This document shows, in pieces, positions 7,002 through 13,291 of a DNA stretch of 16,161 bases; within the stretch, counting starts at the first letter, position 1, and the number at the start of each line of letters is the position of its first letter. The DNA lies in the NCBI GenBank assembly GCA_934630905.1, contig CAKTXN010000041.1:1-16161 (forward strand), given 5' to 3'. Under the pieces are notes generated by a model. That model saw only the letters and a list, made by a program, of their open reading frames with translations, searched no databases and was not told where the DNA came from. This DNA comes from an uncultured Eggerthellaceae bacterium. GTDB taxonomy: Bacteria; Actinomycetota; Coriobacteriia; Coriobacteriales; Eggerthellaceae. The position numbers were made by a program, and so were the translations under genes.

Positions 7002-7032
7002 ATGTTAAAAAGACCCCGTCACTTTTTAACAT
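7002..7032 (-). terminator. Hairpin terminator of the methyltransferase gene (copy A of a repeated terminator)
   Basis: Perfect 11-bp stem ATGTTAAAAAG (7002-7012) with CTTTTTAACAT (7022-7032), loop ACCCCGTCA. It lies seven bases past the stop codon of the leftward gene and has T-runs for both directions. The full 31 bp, loop included, recurs exactly at 13261-13291. Confidence 0.8.
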
Positions 7033-7039
7033 CCGCGCG

Positions 7040-7867
7040 CTACTGCGCAGAAGGGCGGGCGAGCTCGTAGAAGGCAACGGCGCTTGCCGCTGCTACATTC
7101 AAGGAATCTACCTGATGATACATGGGAATGCACACCGTGAAATCGCACGCCGCAATGGTGTCGTAGCTCAGGCCGTCGCCTTCGGTCCCCAAGACAACCG
7201 CCAGCTTATCGCACGCCGCCAGCGCAGGGTCACGCGGCGTGATGGAATCCTTGCGCAGTGCCAAAGCCGCCGTCTTGAACCCCAGCTCATGCAGGCGTGC
7301 CATGCCACCTTCAGGCCAATCATCGATGCGCGTCCACGGAATCTGGAACACCGTGCCCATGGAACAACGTACCGCACGACGATACAACGGATCGTAGCAC
7401 TCGGGCGTTACCAGCACGGCATCCATGCCAAGCGCGGCAGCAGAGCGCATAATGGCTCCAACGTTTGTATGATTCGTGATGTTTTCCAGCACCGCCACAC
7501 GATGCGCACCCGCAAGCACATCCTCCAGCGATCGCGGCGCCGGCCGATGAAACGCCCCCAACGCACCACGCGTGAGCTCATAGCCGATAAGCTGCTCAAT
7601 CTCGCTGTGCGGAAGAACGAAAATCGGCGTTTCCGGATTTTGCGCATGCACCATATCAATAACGTGCGCCGTGTTTTCCAGCATCTTCTCTTCCAAAAGA
7701 AGCGACTGGCACTCCATACCACCCGCCAGCGCACGTTCAATGACCTTGGGCGCCTCGGCAATGAATATTCCCTTTTCGGGCTCCAACTTGTTGCGCAGTT
7801 GCGCCTCGGTGAGGCGCGCGTAGGCATCAAGCAGCGGGTCGCTTACCGACTCAAGTCTGACCAGCAT
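7040..7867 (-). CDS. SpoU/TrmH-family RNA 2'-O-methyltransferase
   Basis: Probably transfers a methyl group from S-adenosylmethionine to a ribose 2'-OH in rRNA or tRNA. The 275-residue protein has the three knotted-fold motifs: motif 1 NVGAIMRSAAALG (135-147) with the catalytic Arg141, motif 2 VVLGTEGDGLS (224-234), and motif 3 CIPMYHQVDSLNVAAASAVAFYE (Ser255, Asn257). These build the SPOUT trefoil knot that binds the cofactor. The N-terminal 100 residues resemble the substrate-binding domain of the longer TrmH/RlmB-like members. The target nucleotide cannot be read from sequence. It starts 12 bp after the glycosyltransferase-like gene; its Shine-Dalgarno GAGGGG overlaps the upstream TAG, so the two are probably co-translated. 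A repeated terminator follows. Confidence 0.93.
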   Translation of the reverse strand: MLVRLESVSDPLLDAYARLTEAQLRNKLEPEKGIFIAEAPKVIERALAGGMECQSLLLEEKMLENTAHVIDMVHAQNPETPIFVLPHSEIEQLIGYELTRGALGAFHRPAPRSLEDVLAGAHRVAVLENITNHTNVGAIMRSAAALGMDAVLVTPECYDPLYRRAVRCSMGTVFQIPWTRIDDWPEGGMARLHELGFKTAALALRKDSITPRDPALAACDKLAVVLGTEGDGLSYDTIAACDFTVCIPMYHQVDSLNVAAASAVAFYELARPSAQ

Positions 7868-7879
7868 AAACTTGCCCCT

Positions 7880-8764
7880 CTACTTATCAATTTCCTCGCG
7901 CGGATCGTGCAGATCGTTCGGCGGCACCACAATTTTGTCCCAGCCCATTTCCTTGAGCGCCTGCGCCGTGCGCCACGGCGGCGTGTTGTCCTCGAACGGC
8001 GCGCAGTAATTCAGCGCCTCGACCAGCGTCACGTTATGCATTAAGTCACCCATGGTGTCCACGTCGGGCACGGCCGGCAGATAGAGCGCAGGCAGCCCCG
8101 CCTCGCGCGCTTTTTGAATATACGCAGGTAGAACGGTCAATCCCGAGGGGTTGTAGAAAACGCCTGCGTGGTCGAAATCGGTTTCGCGCGTCCAACCCAC
8201 AATAGAAACGCCCATTGCCTGGTCGGGAGCCAGCACAATGCCGCCGCCATCAACGCCGTCAAGGGAATGCAGCATCTCGAAGCCGTTGATCACGTCCTTC
8301 GTGTGTAGCGCCGGCATGTCAGCGCCCATAGAAAGAATGCAATCGGCGCCGCGCTCCCATGCTTGGCGGAACGAATCATTGTAATGCTCGTCGAAGCTCT
8401 TGCCCGTATCGCAGATAAACACCAGGTCACGAGGCCATTCGCCCGCATCGGAAAAAAGCTTTTCCATAACGGCAACGTTTTTCTCGGGCGTTGTGGAAAT
8501 GATAAGCTCAAACGTATCGCGCACAATTTCGTCTTCAGGAATGCCCTCTTCGCGCAGCGCCATCACTTGCGCTTCGCTATCCTGCTCCATCTTCGTCATG
8601 GCGGCGCAGCAAATCTCAACCACGTCGAACAACATGCAGTGATACAGTCCCGATGCAACCTCGGGCTCGAAGATGCCGTCCTTCAGACGCGTCAGACGCG
8701 TTTTCACCAACCCGGGAATAGGCGGCTTGCTGAACAGTACCAGGGCATTTTTGCGTTCTCTCAT
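7880..8764 (-). CDS. DUF2064 / TIGR04282-type glycosyltransferase-like protein
   Basis: Member of the nucleotide-diphosphosugar transferase-like group with the GT-A fold. The 294-residue protein opens with LVLFSKPPIPGLVKTRL (8-24), the nucleotide-binding signature of this family, and has SMGADMPAL (145-153) where the family has the metal-binding Asp. GGIVLAPDQAMGVSIVGW matches the family's next conserved block. Members include proteins annotated in arsenosugar biosynthesis, but no other gene of that pathway is here, so I make no functional claim. An open frame continues 46 codons upstream to 8902, but that stretch covers a terminator and GC-rich repeats. The chosen ATG has GAGAGGA eight bases upstream and begins the conserved fold. 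It is paired with the methyltransferase gene. Confidence 0.85.
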   Translation of the reverse strand: MRERKNALVLFSKPPIPGLVKTRLTRLKDGIFEPEVASGLYHCMLFDVVEICCAAMTKMEQDSEAQVMALREEGIPEDEIVRDTFELIISTTPEKNVAVMEKLFSDAGEWPRDLVFICDTGKSFDEHYNDSFRQAWERGADCILSMGADMPALHTKDVINGFEMLHSLDGVDGGGIVLAPDQAMGVSIVGWTRETDFDHAGVFYNPSGLTVLPAYIQKAREAGLPALYLPAVPDVDTMGDLMHNVTLVEALNYCAPFEDNTPPWRTAQALKEMGWDKIVVPPNDLHDPREEIDK

Positions 8765-8780
8765 GCGTTGATCCTCTCCG

Positions 8781-8816
8781 AAAAAAAGTTCCAGCTGGCA
8801 TTGTACCAGCTGGAAC
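8781..8816 (-). terminator. Strong rho-independent terminator, probably of htpG
   Basis: Perfect 11-bp stem GTTCCAGCTGG (8788-8798) with CCAGCTGGAAC (8806-8816) around a 7-nt loop, followed in the leftward transcript by TTTTTTT. It lies between htpG and the glycosyltransferase-like gene, only a few bases before the latter's Shine-Dalgarno sequence. That placement would also suit an attenuator. Confidence 0.9.
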
Positions 8817-8858
8817 GCATTTCGTATGTTCCCTTGCGCGAATAAAGGGCAAAATCGG

Positions 8859-8960
8859 GCGAAGGCGAAGGGCGCGGTTCTCAACCGCAACCCGCCAGCC
8901 ACAGCCCGCTCCGGTGCAGCCGCCGCACCGCCACCGGCACGCGCCGCTACACACCATCAG
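8859..8960 (-). repeat. Decayed duplicate unit downstream of htpG
   Basis: Shares blocks in the same order with 8974-9111: GCGAAGGCGAAGG (8859-8871), then about 33 bases starting CAACCGCAAC (8882-8914), then CTACACACCATCAG (8947-8960), which resembles the last codons of htpG. The blocks are separated by diverged GC-rich sequence with small length changes. The 8765-9099 gap holds no gene beyond this and the terminator. Confidence 0.65.
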
Positions 8961-8973
8961 TAGCGCGCCAACA

Positions 8974-9111
8974 GCGAAGGCGAAGGCGGAGACACAGGTC
9001 GCAGCCCCCAACCGCAAACCGCCAGCCACAGCCCCGCTCCGGCCGCAACCGCCGCGCGCCGACAGCAAGCCGCCAGCAGCGCCCCGCTGTCAGCAGCCCC
9101 TACACCATCAG
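8974..9111 (-). repeat. Parent duplicate unit including the htpG 3' end
   Basis: Contains GCGAAGGCGAAGG (8974-8986), the 34-base block from CAACCGCAAA (9009-9042), and CTACACCATCAG (9100-9111), the final Leu-Met-Val-stop codons of htpG. The order matches the unit at 8859-8960 with a period of roughly 115-153 bp. Confidence 0.65.
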
Positions 9112-11010
9112 CGACGAAACGGCCTTCGCGAACTCGAACGGATCATCCACCGGCAAGCCCTCGATCAGCAACGATTGGTTGTACAGGATGTTCACATACA
9201 GGCTCACCTTGTCAGTCTGACCTAGATCCTGCGCTTCCTTCAGCGCTTCGAAAATCTCGTGCTTGGGGTTGATTTCCAAAACACGAGCGCTCTTCATGCC
9301 ATCGTAGCCCTCGGAGGCCGAGAACACGCGCTCCATGCCCAGCGACACGCCGCCCGTAGACACCAGGCACGCCGGCGCATCGGTCAAGCGCGTAGAGGCA
9401 ACAACCTTCTCTACCTTGCCGTCCAGTGCCTTAGTCATGGTGGTGAACAAATCGGCGTTGTCCTTCTCTACCGCTTCGGCATCGGCTTTCTCGTCGTCGG
9501 AGCCCAGGTTCAGTTCCTCGGTGGCAATATTTTTCATCTCTTTGCCATCGAACGTCTGCATAAGCTGCAGCACGAATTCGTCAACAGGTTCGTTGCACAA
9601 AAGCACGTCGTAACCCTTGTCCAGCACGGACTTCACCAGCGGCGTCTTCTCCAAGCGCTCAATGCTCTCGCCCACGCCGAAGTGGTACAGAATGCTGTCC
9701 TGGCCCTCGGTCATGCCCTCAACATATTCAGCAAGCGTGACCATCTTGCTCTGCTTGGCGGAATAGAAAAGCAGCAGGTCAGACAACACATCGGACTTCT
9801 GACCACGGCTGGCGTAAATGCCGAACTTCAGGCTGCGACCGAAATTCTCGAAGAACTTCTCGTACGTTTCGCGATCGTCATCGCGCATGGCGTCCAGCTC
9901 GGACTTGATCTTTTTCTCGACCTTGCGAGCAATAGCGCGCAACTGGCTGTTTTGCTGCAGCGTCTCGCGGGAAATGTTCAGCGTAAGGTCCTGGCTGTCC
10001 ACAATGCCGCGCACGAAGTTGAAGTAGTCGGGAACCAGGTCCTCGCACTTCTCCATGATCAGCACGTTCGAGCTGTACAGCGCCAGGCCCTTCTCGTACT
10101 CGCGGCTGTACATGTCGTACGGCGCGCGGCCGGGAATGAACAGCAGCGCATCGTAGTTGAGCGAGCCTTCCGCGTGGAAGCTCACCGTGCGCGCCGGATC
10201 CTCGAAGTCGTGGAAGTTAGACTTGTAGAACTCGTTGTATTCTTCGGGCGTGACTTCTGACTTGTTGCGCTTCCAAATGGGCACCATGGAGTTGATGGTC
10301 TCGATGGTCTTGTACTCTTCCCATTCGGGCTTTGCGTCTTCGGGCGCATCGGGCGGCAGCGGCTTCTGACGTTCCTTCGTCACCAGCATGCGAATAGGAT
10401 AACGCACGTAGTTGCTGTAGTGCAGAATCAAATGGCGCAGGCCTTCTTCAGTCAGGAATTCGTCGTAATCTTCTTCGGCTGTGCTTTCTTTGATGGTCAA
10501 AATGACATCGGTGCCGTGCGTTTCGCGCTCGGCCGGCTCAATGGTGTAACCCTCCACGCCGTCGCTTTCCCAAGCGTATGCTTCATCGCTGCCGAATGCG
10601 CGGGACACAACGCGCACGTGGTCGGCCACCATAAACGACGAGTAGAAACCAACGCCGAACTGGCCAATAATGTCAATGTCGGAACCCTGCTGCTCGGCGT
10701 TCTCGGTCTTGAACGACTGGCTGTCGGAGTGAGCGATGGTGCCCAAGTTCTTGTCCAGCTCGTCCTTGCTCATGCCAATGCCGTCATCGGAAACAATAAT
10801 GGTGCGCGCGCCCTTGTCGAAGTTCACGCGGATGCACAGCTCGTCTTTGTCAACGGCGGCCGATTCGTCAGTCAGACTCTTGAAATACAGCTTGTCCACA
10901 GCGTCGGACGCGTTCGAAATAAGCTCGCGCAGGAAAATCTCTTTATTCGTGTAAATGGAGTTGATCATTAGATCAAGCAGCTTTTTGCTCTCTGTCTTGA
11001 ATTTTTTCAT
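9100..11010 (-). CDS. htpG: Chaperone HtpG (Hsp90)
   Basis: Cytoplasmic ATP-dependent dimeric chaperone of the Hsp90 family. The 636-residue product is of normal length. It begins MKKFKTESKKLLDLMINSIYTNKEIFLRELISNASDAVDKL, where ELISNASDA (29-37) holds the ATP/Mg-binding Glu and Asn. DDGIGM (75-80) and GQFGVGFYSSFMV (116-128) complete the GHKL nucleotide pocket and lid. The middle domain includes FIPGRAPYD and the catalytic-loop region ISRETLQQN; the C-terminal dimerisation domain follows. An in-frame ATG 12 codons upstream is rejected because it lacks a ribosome-binding site and the family starts at MKKF; GAAGGA sits just before the chosen ATG with a short spacer. The gene is divergent from mscL. 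No HrcA (CIRCE) or HspR (HAIR) operator was recognised upstream. Confidence 0.97.
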   Translation of the reverse strand: MKKFKTESKKLLDLMINSIYTNKEIFLRELISNASDAVDKLYFKSLTDESAAVDKDELCIRVNFDKGARTIIVSDDGIGMSKDELDKNLGTIAHSDSQSFKTENAEQQGSDIDIIGQFGVGFYSSFMVADHVRVVSRAFGSDEAYAWESDGVEGYTIEPAERETHGTDVILTIKESTAEEDYDEFLTEEGLRHLILHYSNYVRYPIRMLVTKERQKPLPPDAPEDAKPEWEEYKTIETINSMVPIWKRNKSEVTPEEYNEFYKSNFHDFEDPARTVSFHAEGSLNYDALLFIPGRAPYDMYSREYEKGLALYSSNVLIMEKCEDLVPDYFNFVRGIVDSQDLTLNISRETLQQNSQLRAIARKVEKKIKSELDAMRDDDRETYEKFFENFGRSLKFGIYASRGQKSDVLSDLLLFYSAKQSKMVTLAEYVEGMTEGQDSILYHFGVGESIERLEKTPLVKSVLDKGYDVLLCNEPVDEFVLQLMQTFDGKEMKNIATEELNLGSDDEKADAEAVEKDNADLFTTMTKALDGKVEKVVASTRLTDAPACLVSTGGVSLGMERVFSASEGYDGMKSARVLEINPKHEIFEALKEAQDLGQTDKVSLYVNILYNQSLLIEGLPVDDPFEFAKAVSSLMV

Positions 11011-11299
11011 CGATCCTTCTTTCCCTTCACAGTAAAACAAATGCAATAGATATTGCTTGCCAAAACCGCTTTATGCGTTTTTTCGTACCGCCGGCGCGTT
11101 TTTATGCACGTACCTGCACGATTCCGCGCGATTCACGCACATCATTCGCACGTATGCCGCACGCACGACGCACGCCCTGCGAACGGCGGAAGGCAACGCA
11201 TTAGCAGTCTCGGGTATCGAGTGCCAAAGCTGATTGTACTTCTGCGCGCATTGGTGTCAAGTTTCCTCAAAAAGCGTCATCAGGTCGTAATATTTGCCC

Positions 11300-11305
11300 T
11301 ATAAT
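11300..11305 (+). promoter_or_regulatory. mscL: -10 element of the mscL promoter
   Basis: Perfect TATAAT 73 bp upstream of the mscL start codon. The -35 position at a 17-bp spacing (TCATCA, 11277-11282) is a poor match. Confidence 0.55.
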
Positions 11306-11328
11306 CGTGCCGACTTATTTATGCGAAG

Positions 11329-11349
11329 AGCCAGGCGAAACACCTGGCT
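11329..11349 (+). other. Hairpin in the mscL leader
   Basis: AGCCAGG (11329-11335) and CCTGGCT (11343-11349) form a 7-bp stem with a 7-nt loop between the promoter and the Shine-Dalgarno sequence AAGGAG (11367-11372). It does not hide the ribosome-binding site and has no T-run, so it may simply stabilise the message. Confidence 0.5.
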
Positions 11350-11378
11350 GCGAACAGCAAAGAGAAAAGGAGCCTTCT

Positions 11379-11825
11379 ATGAAAATGCTCGACGAATTCA
11401 AAAAGTTCATCAATCGCGGCAACGTGATGGACATGGCCGTTGGCGTTATCGTGGGCGGCGCGTTCACGGCAATTGTCACGGCGCTGACCTCGAACATCAT
11501 TAATCCCCTGATCACGCTTATCACGGGCGGCGGCATTGACACCGCAGGCGCACTGGTTATTCCGGGCACATCCATTGACTTCGGCGCGTTCATTTCCGCC
11601 ATTATCAACTTCCTGATTGTTGCGTTCATCGTGTTCTTGCTGGTCAAGGCCGTGAACAACATGCAGAATCTGGGCAAGAAAGAAGAGGAAGCCGAAGACG
11701 AAATCGAGCCTCCCACCTGCCCCTTCTGCTTGGAGGAAGTCAAGGAAGGCGCCACGCGCTGCCCGCATTGCGCTGGTTCGTTTGATGCCCCCGCTACGCC
11801 AAAAGTGAAGGTCAAGGAGGATTAG
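11379..11825 (+). CDS. mscL: Large-conductance mechanosensitive channel MscL with a zinc-ribbon-like tail
   Basis: Homo-oligomeric inner-membrane channel that opens under membrane tension and releases solutes on osmotic downshock. The 148-residue protein starts MKMLDEFKKFINRGNVMDMAVGVIVGGAFTAIV, the family's N-terminal helix and pore-lining first membrane helix (about 16-45). A periplasmic loop and second helix (about 68-92) follow. The usual C-terminal helical bundle is replaced or extended by an acidic linker (100-112) and a four-Cys module, CPFC (114-117) and CPHC (128-131), with zinc-ribbon spacing. The start has AAGGAG six bases upstream; an open frame 24 codons longer lacks this. It is the only plus-strand gene here, divergent from htpG and convergent with the exonuclease gene. 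MscL identity is certain; metal binding is inferred. Confidence 0.96.
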   Translation: MKMLDEFKKFINRGNVMDMAVGVIVGGAFTAIVTALTSNIINPLITLITGGGIDTAGALVIPGTSIDFGAFISAIINFLIVAFIVFLLVKAVNNMQNLGKKEEEAEDEIEPPTCPFCLEEVKEGATRCPHCAGSFDAPATPKVKVKED

Positions 11826-11861
11826 CGCCAAGCGGGAAGGAGAGAGCGACTGCTCAGAGCA

Positions 11862-11900
11862 CAATTGTTGTCAAATTACCCCACCTTTTGTCAACAATTG
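11862..11900 (+). repeat. Long inverted repeat after mscL
   Basis: CAATTGTTG-T-CAAA (11862-11875) mirrors TTTG-T-CAACAATTG (11887-11900): 13 paired bases with one symmetrical T-T mismatch and an 11-nt loop. There is no T-run after it, so it is not a standard terminator. It could be an mRNA 3'-end stem or a protein-binding site. Confidence 0.65.
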
Positions 11901-11961
11901 CGAAGGAGGAACACCGAGCACGGCACTCCTGCAAAGCTTGCCCGCTTAATGTGGCACCGCC

Positions 11962-11989
11962 AAAAGCCCCGAAACCATTCGGGGCTTTT
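11962..11989. terminator. Bidirectional rho-independent terminator between mscL and the exonuclease gene
   Basis: AAAAGCCCCGA (11962-11972) pairs with TCGGGGCTTTT (11979-11989), leaving a 6-nt loop. T-runs follow the stem in both directions, suiting the two convergent genes. Confidence 0.9.
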
Positions 11990-12062
11990 CTTATGCAGGC
12001 TGCAGCCAAGCCAGAAGGCTGTTCGAGAATACGAAACGGACGAAACGGGTAAATTATCTCTA

Positions 12063-12102
12063 TTGCCCTACACTTTTCGTAAATGCGCTAAATGTAGGGC
12101 AA
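12063..12102 (-). repeat. Inverted repeat after the exonuclease gene
   Basis: TTGCCCTACA (12063-12072) and TGTAGGGCAA (12093-12102) form a perfect 10-bp stem with a 20-nt loop, 37 bp past the exonuclease stop. No T-run follows directly; it may be a 3'-end stem ahead of the true terminator. Confidence 0.55.
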
Positions 12103-12139
12103 AGGCGAAAAACACATCACCTTTAACTCGAAAATCGCA

Positions 12140-12829
12140 CTATGCCGCTTCATTCATTTTCTCAAGAAGGCCAGCCAAAGCGCTCGCCATGGGGTTGTAG
12201 CCGCATGGTTGCACATTTGTCATGGCGGCTTCAAGAGCGCGCTTGTGCTCCAGGTGCTCTCCCTTGATAAGCGCGATCAGAAGTTCGGCGGTGTGCTCCG
12301 CATCTGCCAGCGCCTGATGCTGGCAATCGGCCGAAAGCTCGCGGTCAAACCACGCGAAAGCATCGTGCAAGGACATGCGCTTGCGGCGACCCCTCATATC
12401 CATAGCGCGAGGAAACACCCTTTGAAGATTCATCCAGCGACGCATGTTCGCGGGCATCTCAATTTCCTTCATAGCGCACTCGGAGACAATCTGCGCCTTA
12501 TCGTTTTCACTCCAGGCGACCATACGGGTCCTTCCCTTGCCCACCCACTCGCTGAAAAGCAGCAATGCCTCGGCAAAGCGGGGCGCATCTTCTAGCATAT
12601 GAGTGGTGATTCCCGTAAGTCGGCGCACTTTTCCGCTTACAGAAGTCGCCATTTCGGGTCTTACTAAACACCTAAATTCATCAAGCACACGTCCGTCTGG
12701 GCTCACCCGTACCGCACCAATCTCAATTACCTCGTATACCTGGCGCACACCATGCTTTCGCGCATTTCGTATGGAGGGTGTAAATTCCAGGTCAACCACG
12801 ATGTTTTGATCATATGCGAGATGTGCCAT
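12140..12829 (-). CDS. DEDDh-family 3'-5' exonuclease (KapD / DnaQ-like)
   Basis: Stand-alone exonuclease-fold protein of 229 residues, predicted to remove nucleotides from 3' ends of DNA or RNA using two metal ions. The catalytic set is visible: ExoI VVDLEF (Asp13, Glu15), ExoII AWSENDKAQI (Asp110) and ExoIII HQALADAEHTAEL (His171, Asp176), the DEDDh pattern. EVIEIGAVRVSPDGRVLDEF is the family's second strand block. The layout is closest to the KapD / ERI-1-like group rather than to a polymerase subunit; substrate unknown. The frame is open 71 codons further upstream, but the chosen ATG has AAGGAG six bases before it and directly precedes the fold. A minus-strand TATACT (12872-12877) about 45 bp upstream may be its -10. 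It converges with mscL. Confidence 0.88.
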   Translation of the reverse strand: MAHLAYDQNIVVDLEFTPSIRNARKHGVRQVYEVIEIGAVRVSPDGRVLDEFRCLVRPEMATSVSGKVRRLTGITTHMLEDAPRFAEALLLFSEWVGKGRTRMVAWSENDKAQIVSECAMKEIEMPANMRRWMNLQRVFPRAMDMRGRRKRMSLHDAFAWFDRELSADCQHQALADAEHTAELLIALIKGEHLEHKRALEAAMTNVQPCGYNPMASALAGLLEKMNEAA

Positions 12830-13260
12830 TTTTCGCTCCTTGCGTGCTGGGTTCCTCAATTCGAAACCCAGTATAGCTCCTTCGCAAAAAGCGCATGTCC
12901 GTTTCCACGGACACCCCGGCATCTTACAACCCCTTGCTTTTGAACATGAACCGGCCCACACCTCTTTATGTTGCTGAAAAATGACCTCAAAATTCGAAGT
13001 TGTGGCAAGTTGGAAGTAGGTCAAGAACGGAAATCGAAGCATTTTGCGGCAAGCCCATGGCTTGTGAAAAATAGCCTCAATAAATATACCAGTTCAAAGC
13101 TATTCTCTGTTGAGATATGTTTTAATTTCCGATTGATGTCAAATGCCAACCTACTTCCAACCTTATGCAACTTCGAATTTGGCACCGCTTTTTCAACAAC
13201 ATACTTTTAAATCAGCTAAAAATGCGAAAAGTTTATCGCTCTAAGCTAGGACCGCCCGAA
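12830..13260. other. AT-rich intergenic region upstream of the exonuclease gene
   Basis: No gene seen. Next to the exonuclease are two leader-sized hairpins: CTGGGTT/AACCCAG (12847-12853, 12865-12871) and GTCCGT/ACGGAC (12897-12902, 12907-12912), and a candidate -10 (TATACT). Positions 12970-13200 are the inverted-repeat element listed separately. The last 60 bp are plain AT-rich sequence before the terminator. Confidence 0.55.
12970..13200. mobile_element. 231-bp inverted-repeat element (MITE-like, no coding capacity)
   Basis: Two 52-nt arms of equal length face each other: 12970-13021 and 13149-13200. The inner 31 nt of each match in a 13-base block (ACCTACTTCCAAC) and an 11-base block (AACTTCGAATT) around seven unmatched bases; the outer ends match again over TTTTTCA and CAAC. 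A direct repeat, TGAAAAAT-CCTCAA (12975-12990 and 13065-13080, two mismatches), lies inside. The element is much more AT-rich than the genes around it. It is bordered by AT on both sides, which could be a 2-bp target duplication but is too short to prove one. A small non-autonomous mobile element or a structured RNA are both possible. Confidence 0.5.
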
Positions 13261-13291
13261 ATGTTAAAAAGACCCCGTCACTTTTTAACAT
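13261..13291 (-). terminator. Hairpin terminator of the dnaE-truA gene cluster (copy B of a repeated terminator)
   Basis: Stem ATGTTAAAAAG (13261-13271) with CTTTTTAACAT (13281-13291), loop ACCCCGTCA; identical in all 31 bases and in orientation to 7002-7032. Its first base coincides with the last base of the stop codon of the 217-residue gene. Confidence 0.8.

Larger units (their letters stand above)
11011..11378. other. Divergent intergenic region htpG / mscL
   Basis: This 368-bp region must drive both genes. Near htpG there is a small inverted repeat GCAATA-GA-TATTGC (11043-11056) in the likely leader, beside TTGGCA on the minus strand (a good -35 match without a clear partner). The segment 11104-11176 has at least seven copies of GCAC, often as CGCAC, of unknown meaning. 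The mscL promoter and leader hairpin are listed separately. No gene is evident. Confidence 0.45.
11826..12139. other. Convergent intergenic region mscL / exonuclease
   Basis: This 314-bp region between two gene ends holds three inverted repeats, listed separately: 11862-11900, the bidirectional terminator 11962-11989, and 12063-12102. A GGAGG at 11905-11909 has no start codon at a usable distance, and I see no gene. Confidence 0.6.

Noticed and set aside
6703..7008. 101-codon plus-strand frame and overlapping frames in 6650-7000
   Set aside because: No ribosome-binding site, unusual composition, overlaps the right repeat arm and other equally long frames.
8765..8902. 46-codon N-terminal extension of the glycosyltransferase-like protein
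   Set aside because: The extension would be read through the terminator hairpin and duplicated tract and is not family-like; the ATG at 8764 has a good ribosome-binding site.
8616..9068. 150-codon minus-strand frame behind htpG
   Set aside because: Cys/Gly/Arg-rich product from the GC-rich duplicated tract; it crosses a strong terminator and the start of a better supported gene.
9100..11378. Search for CIRCE or HAIR heat-shock operators at htpG
   Set aside because: No TTAGCACTC-N9-GAGTGCTAA or CTTGAGT-N7-ACTCAAG pattern seen; the 14-bp palindrome at 11043-11056 is too short to assign.
11865..12200. 111-codon plus-strand frame downstream of mscL
   Set aside because: Begins inside an inverted repeat, passes through the bidirectional terminator, and ends opposite the exonuclease gene.
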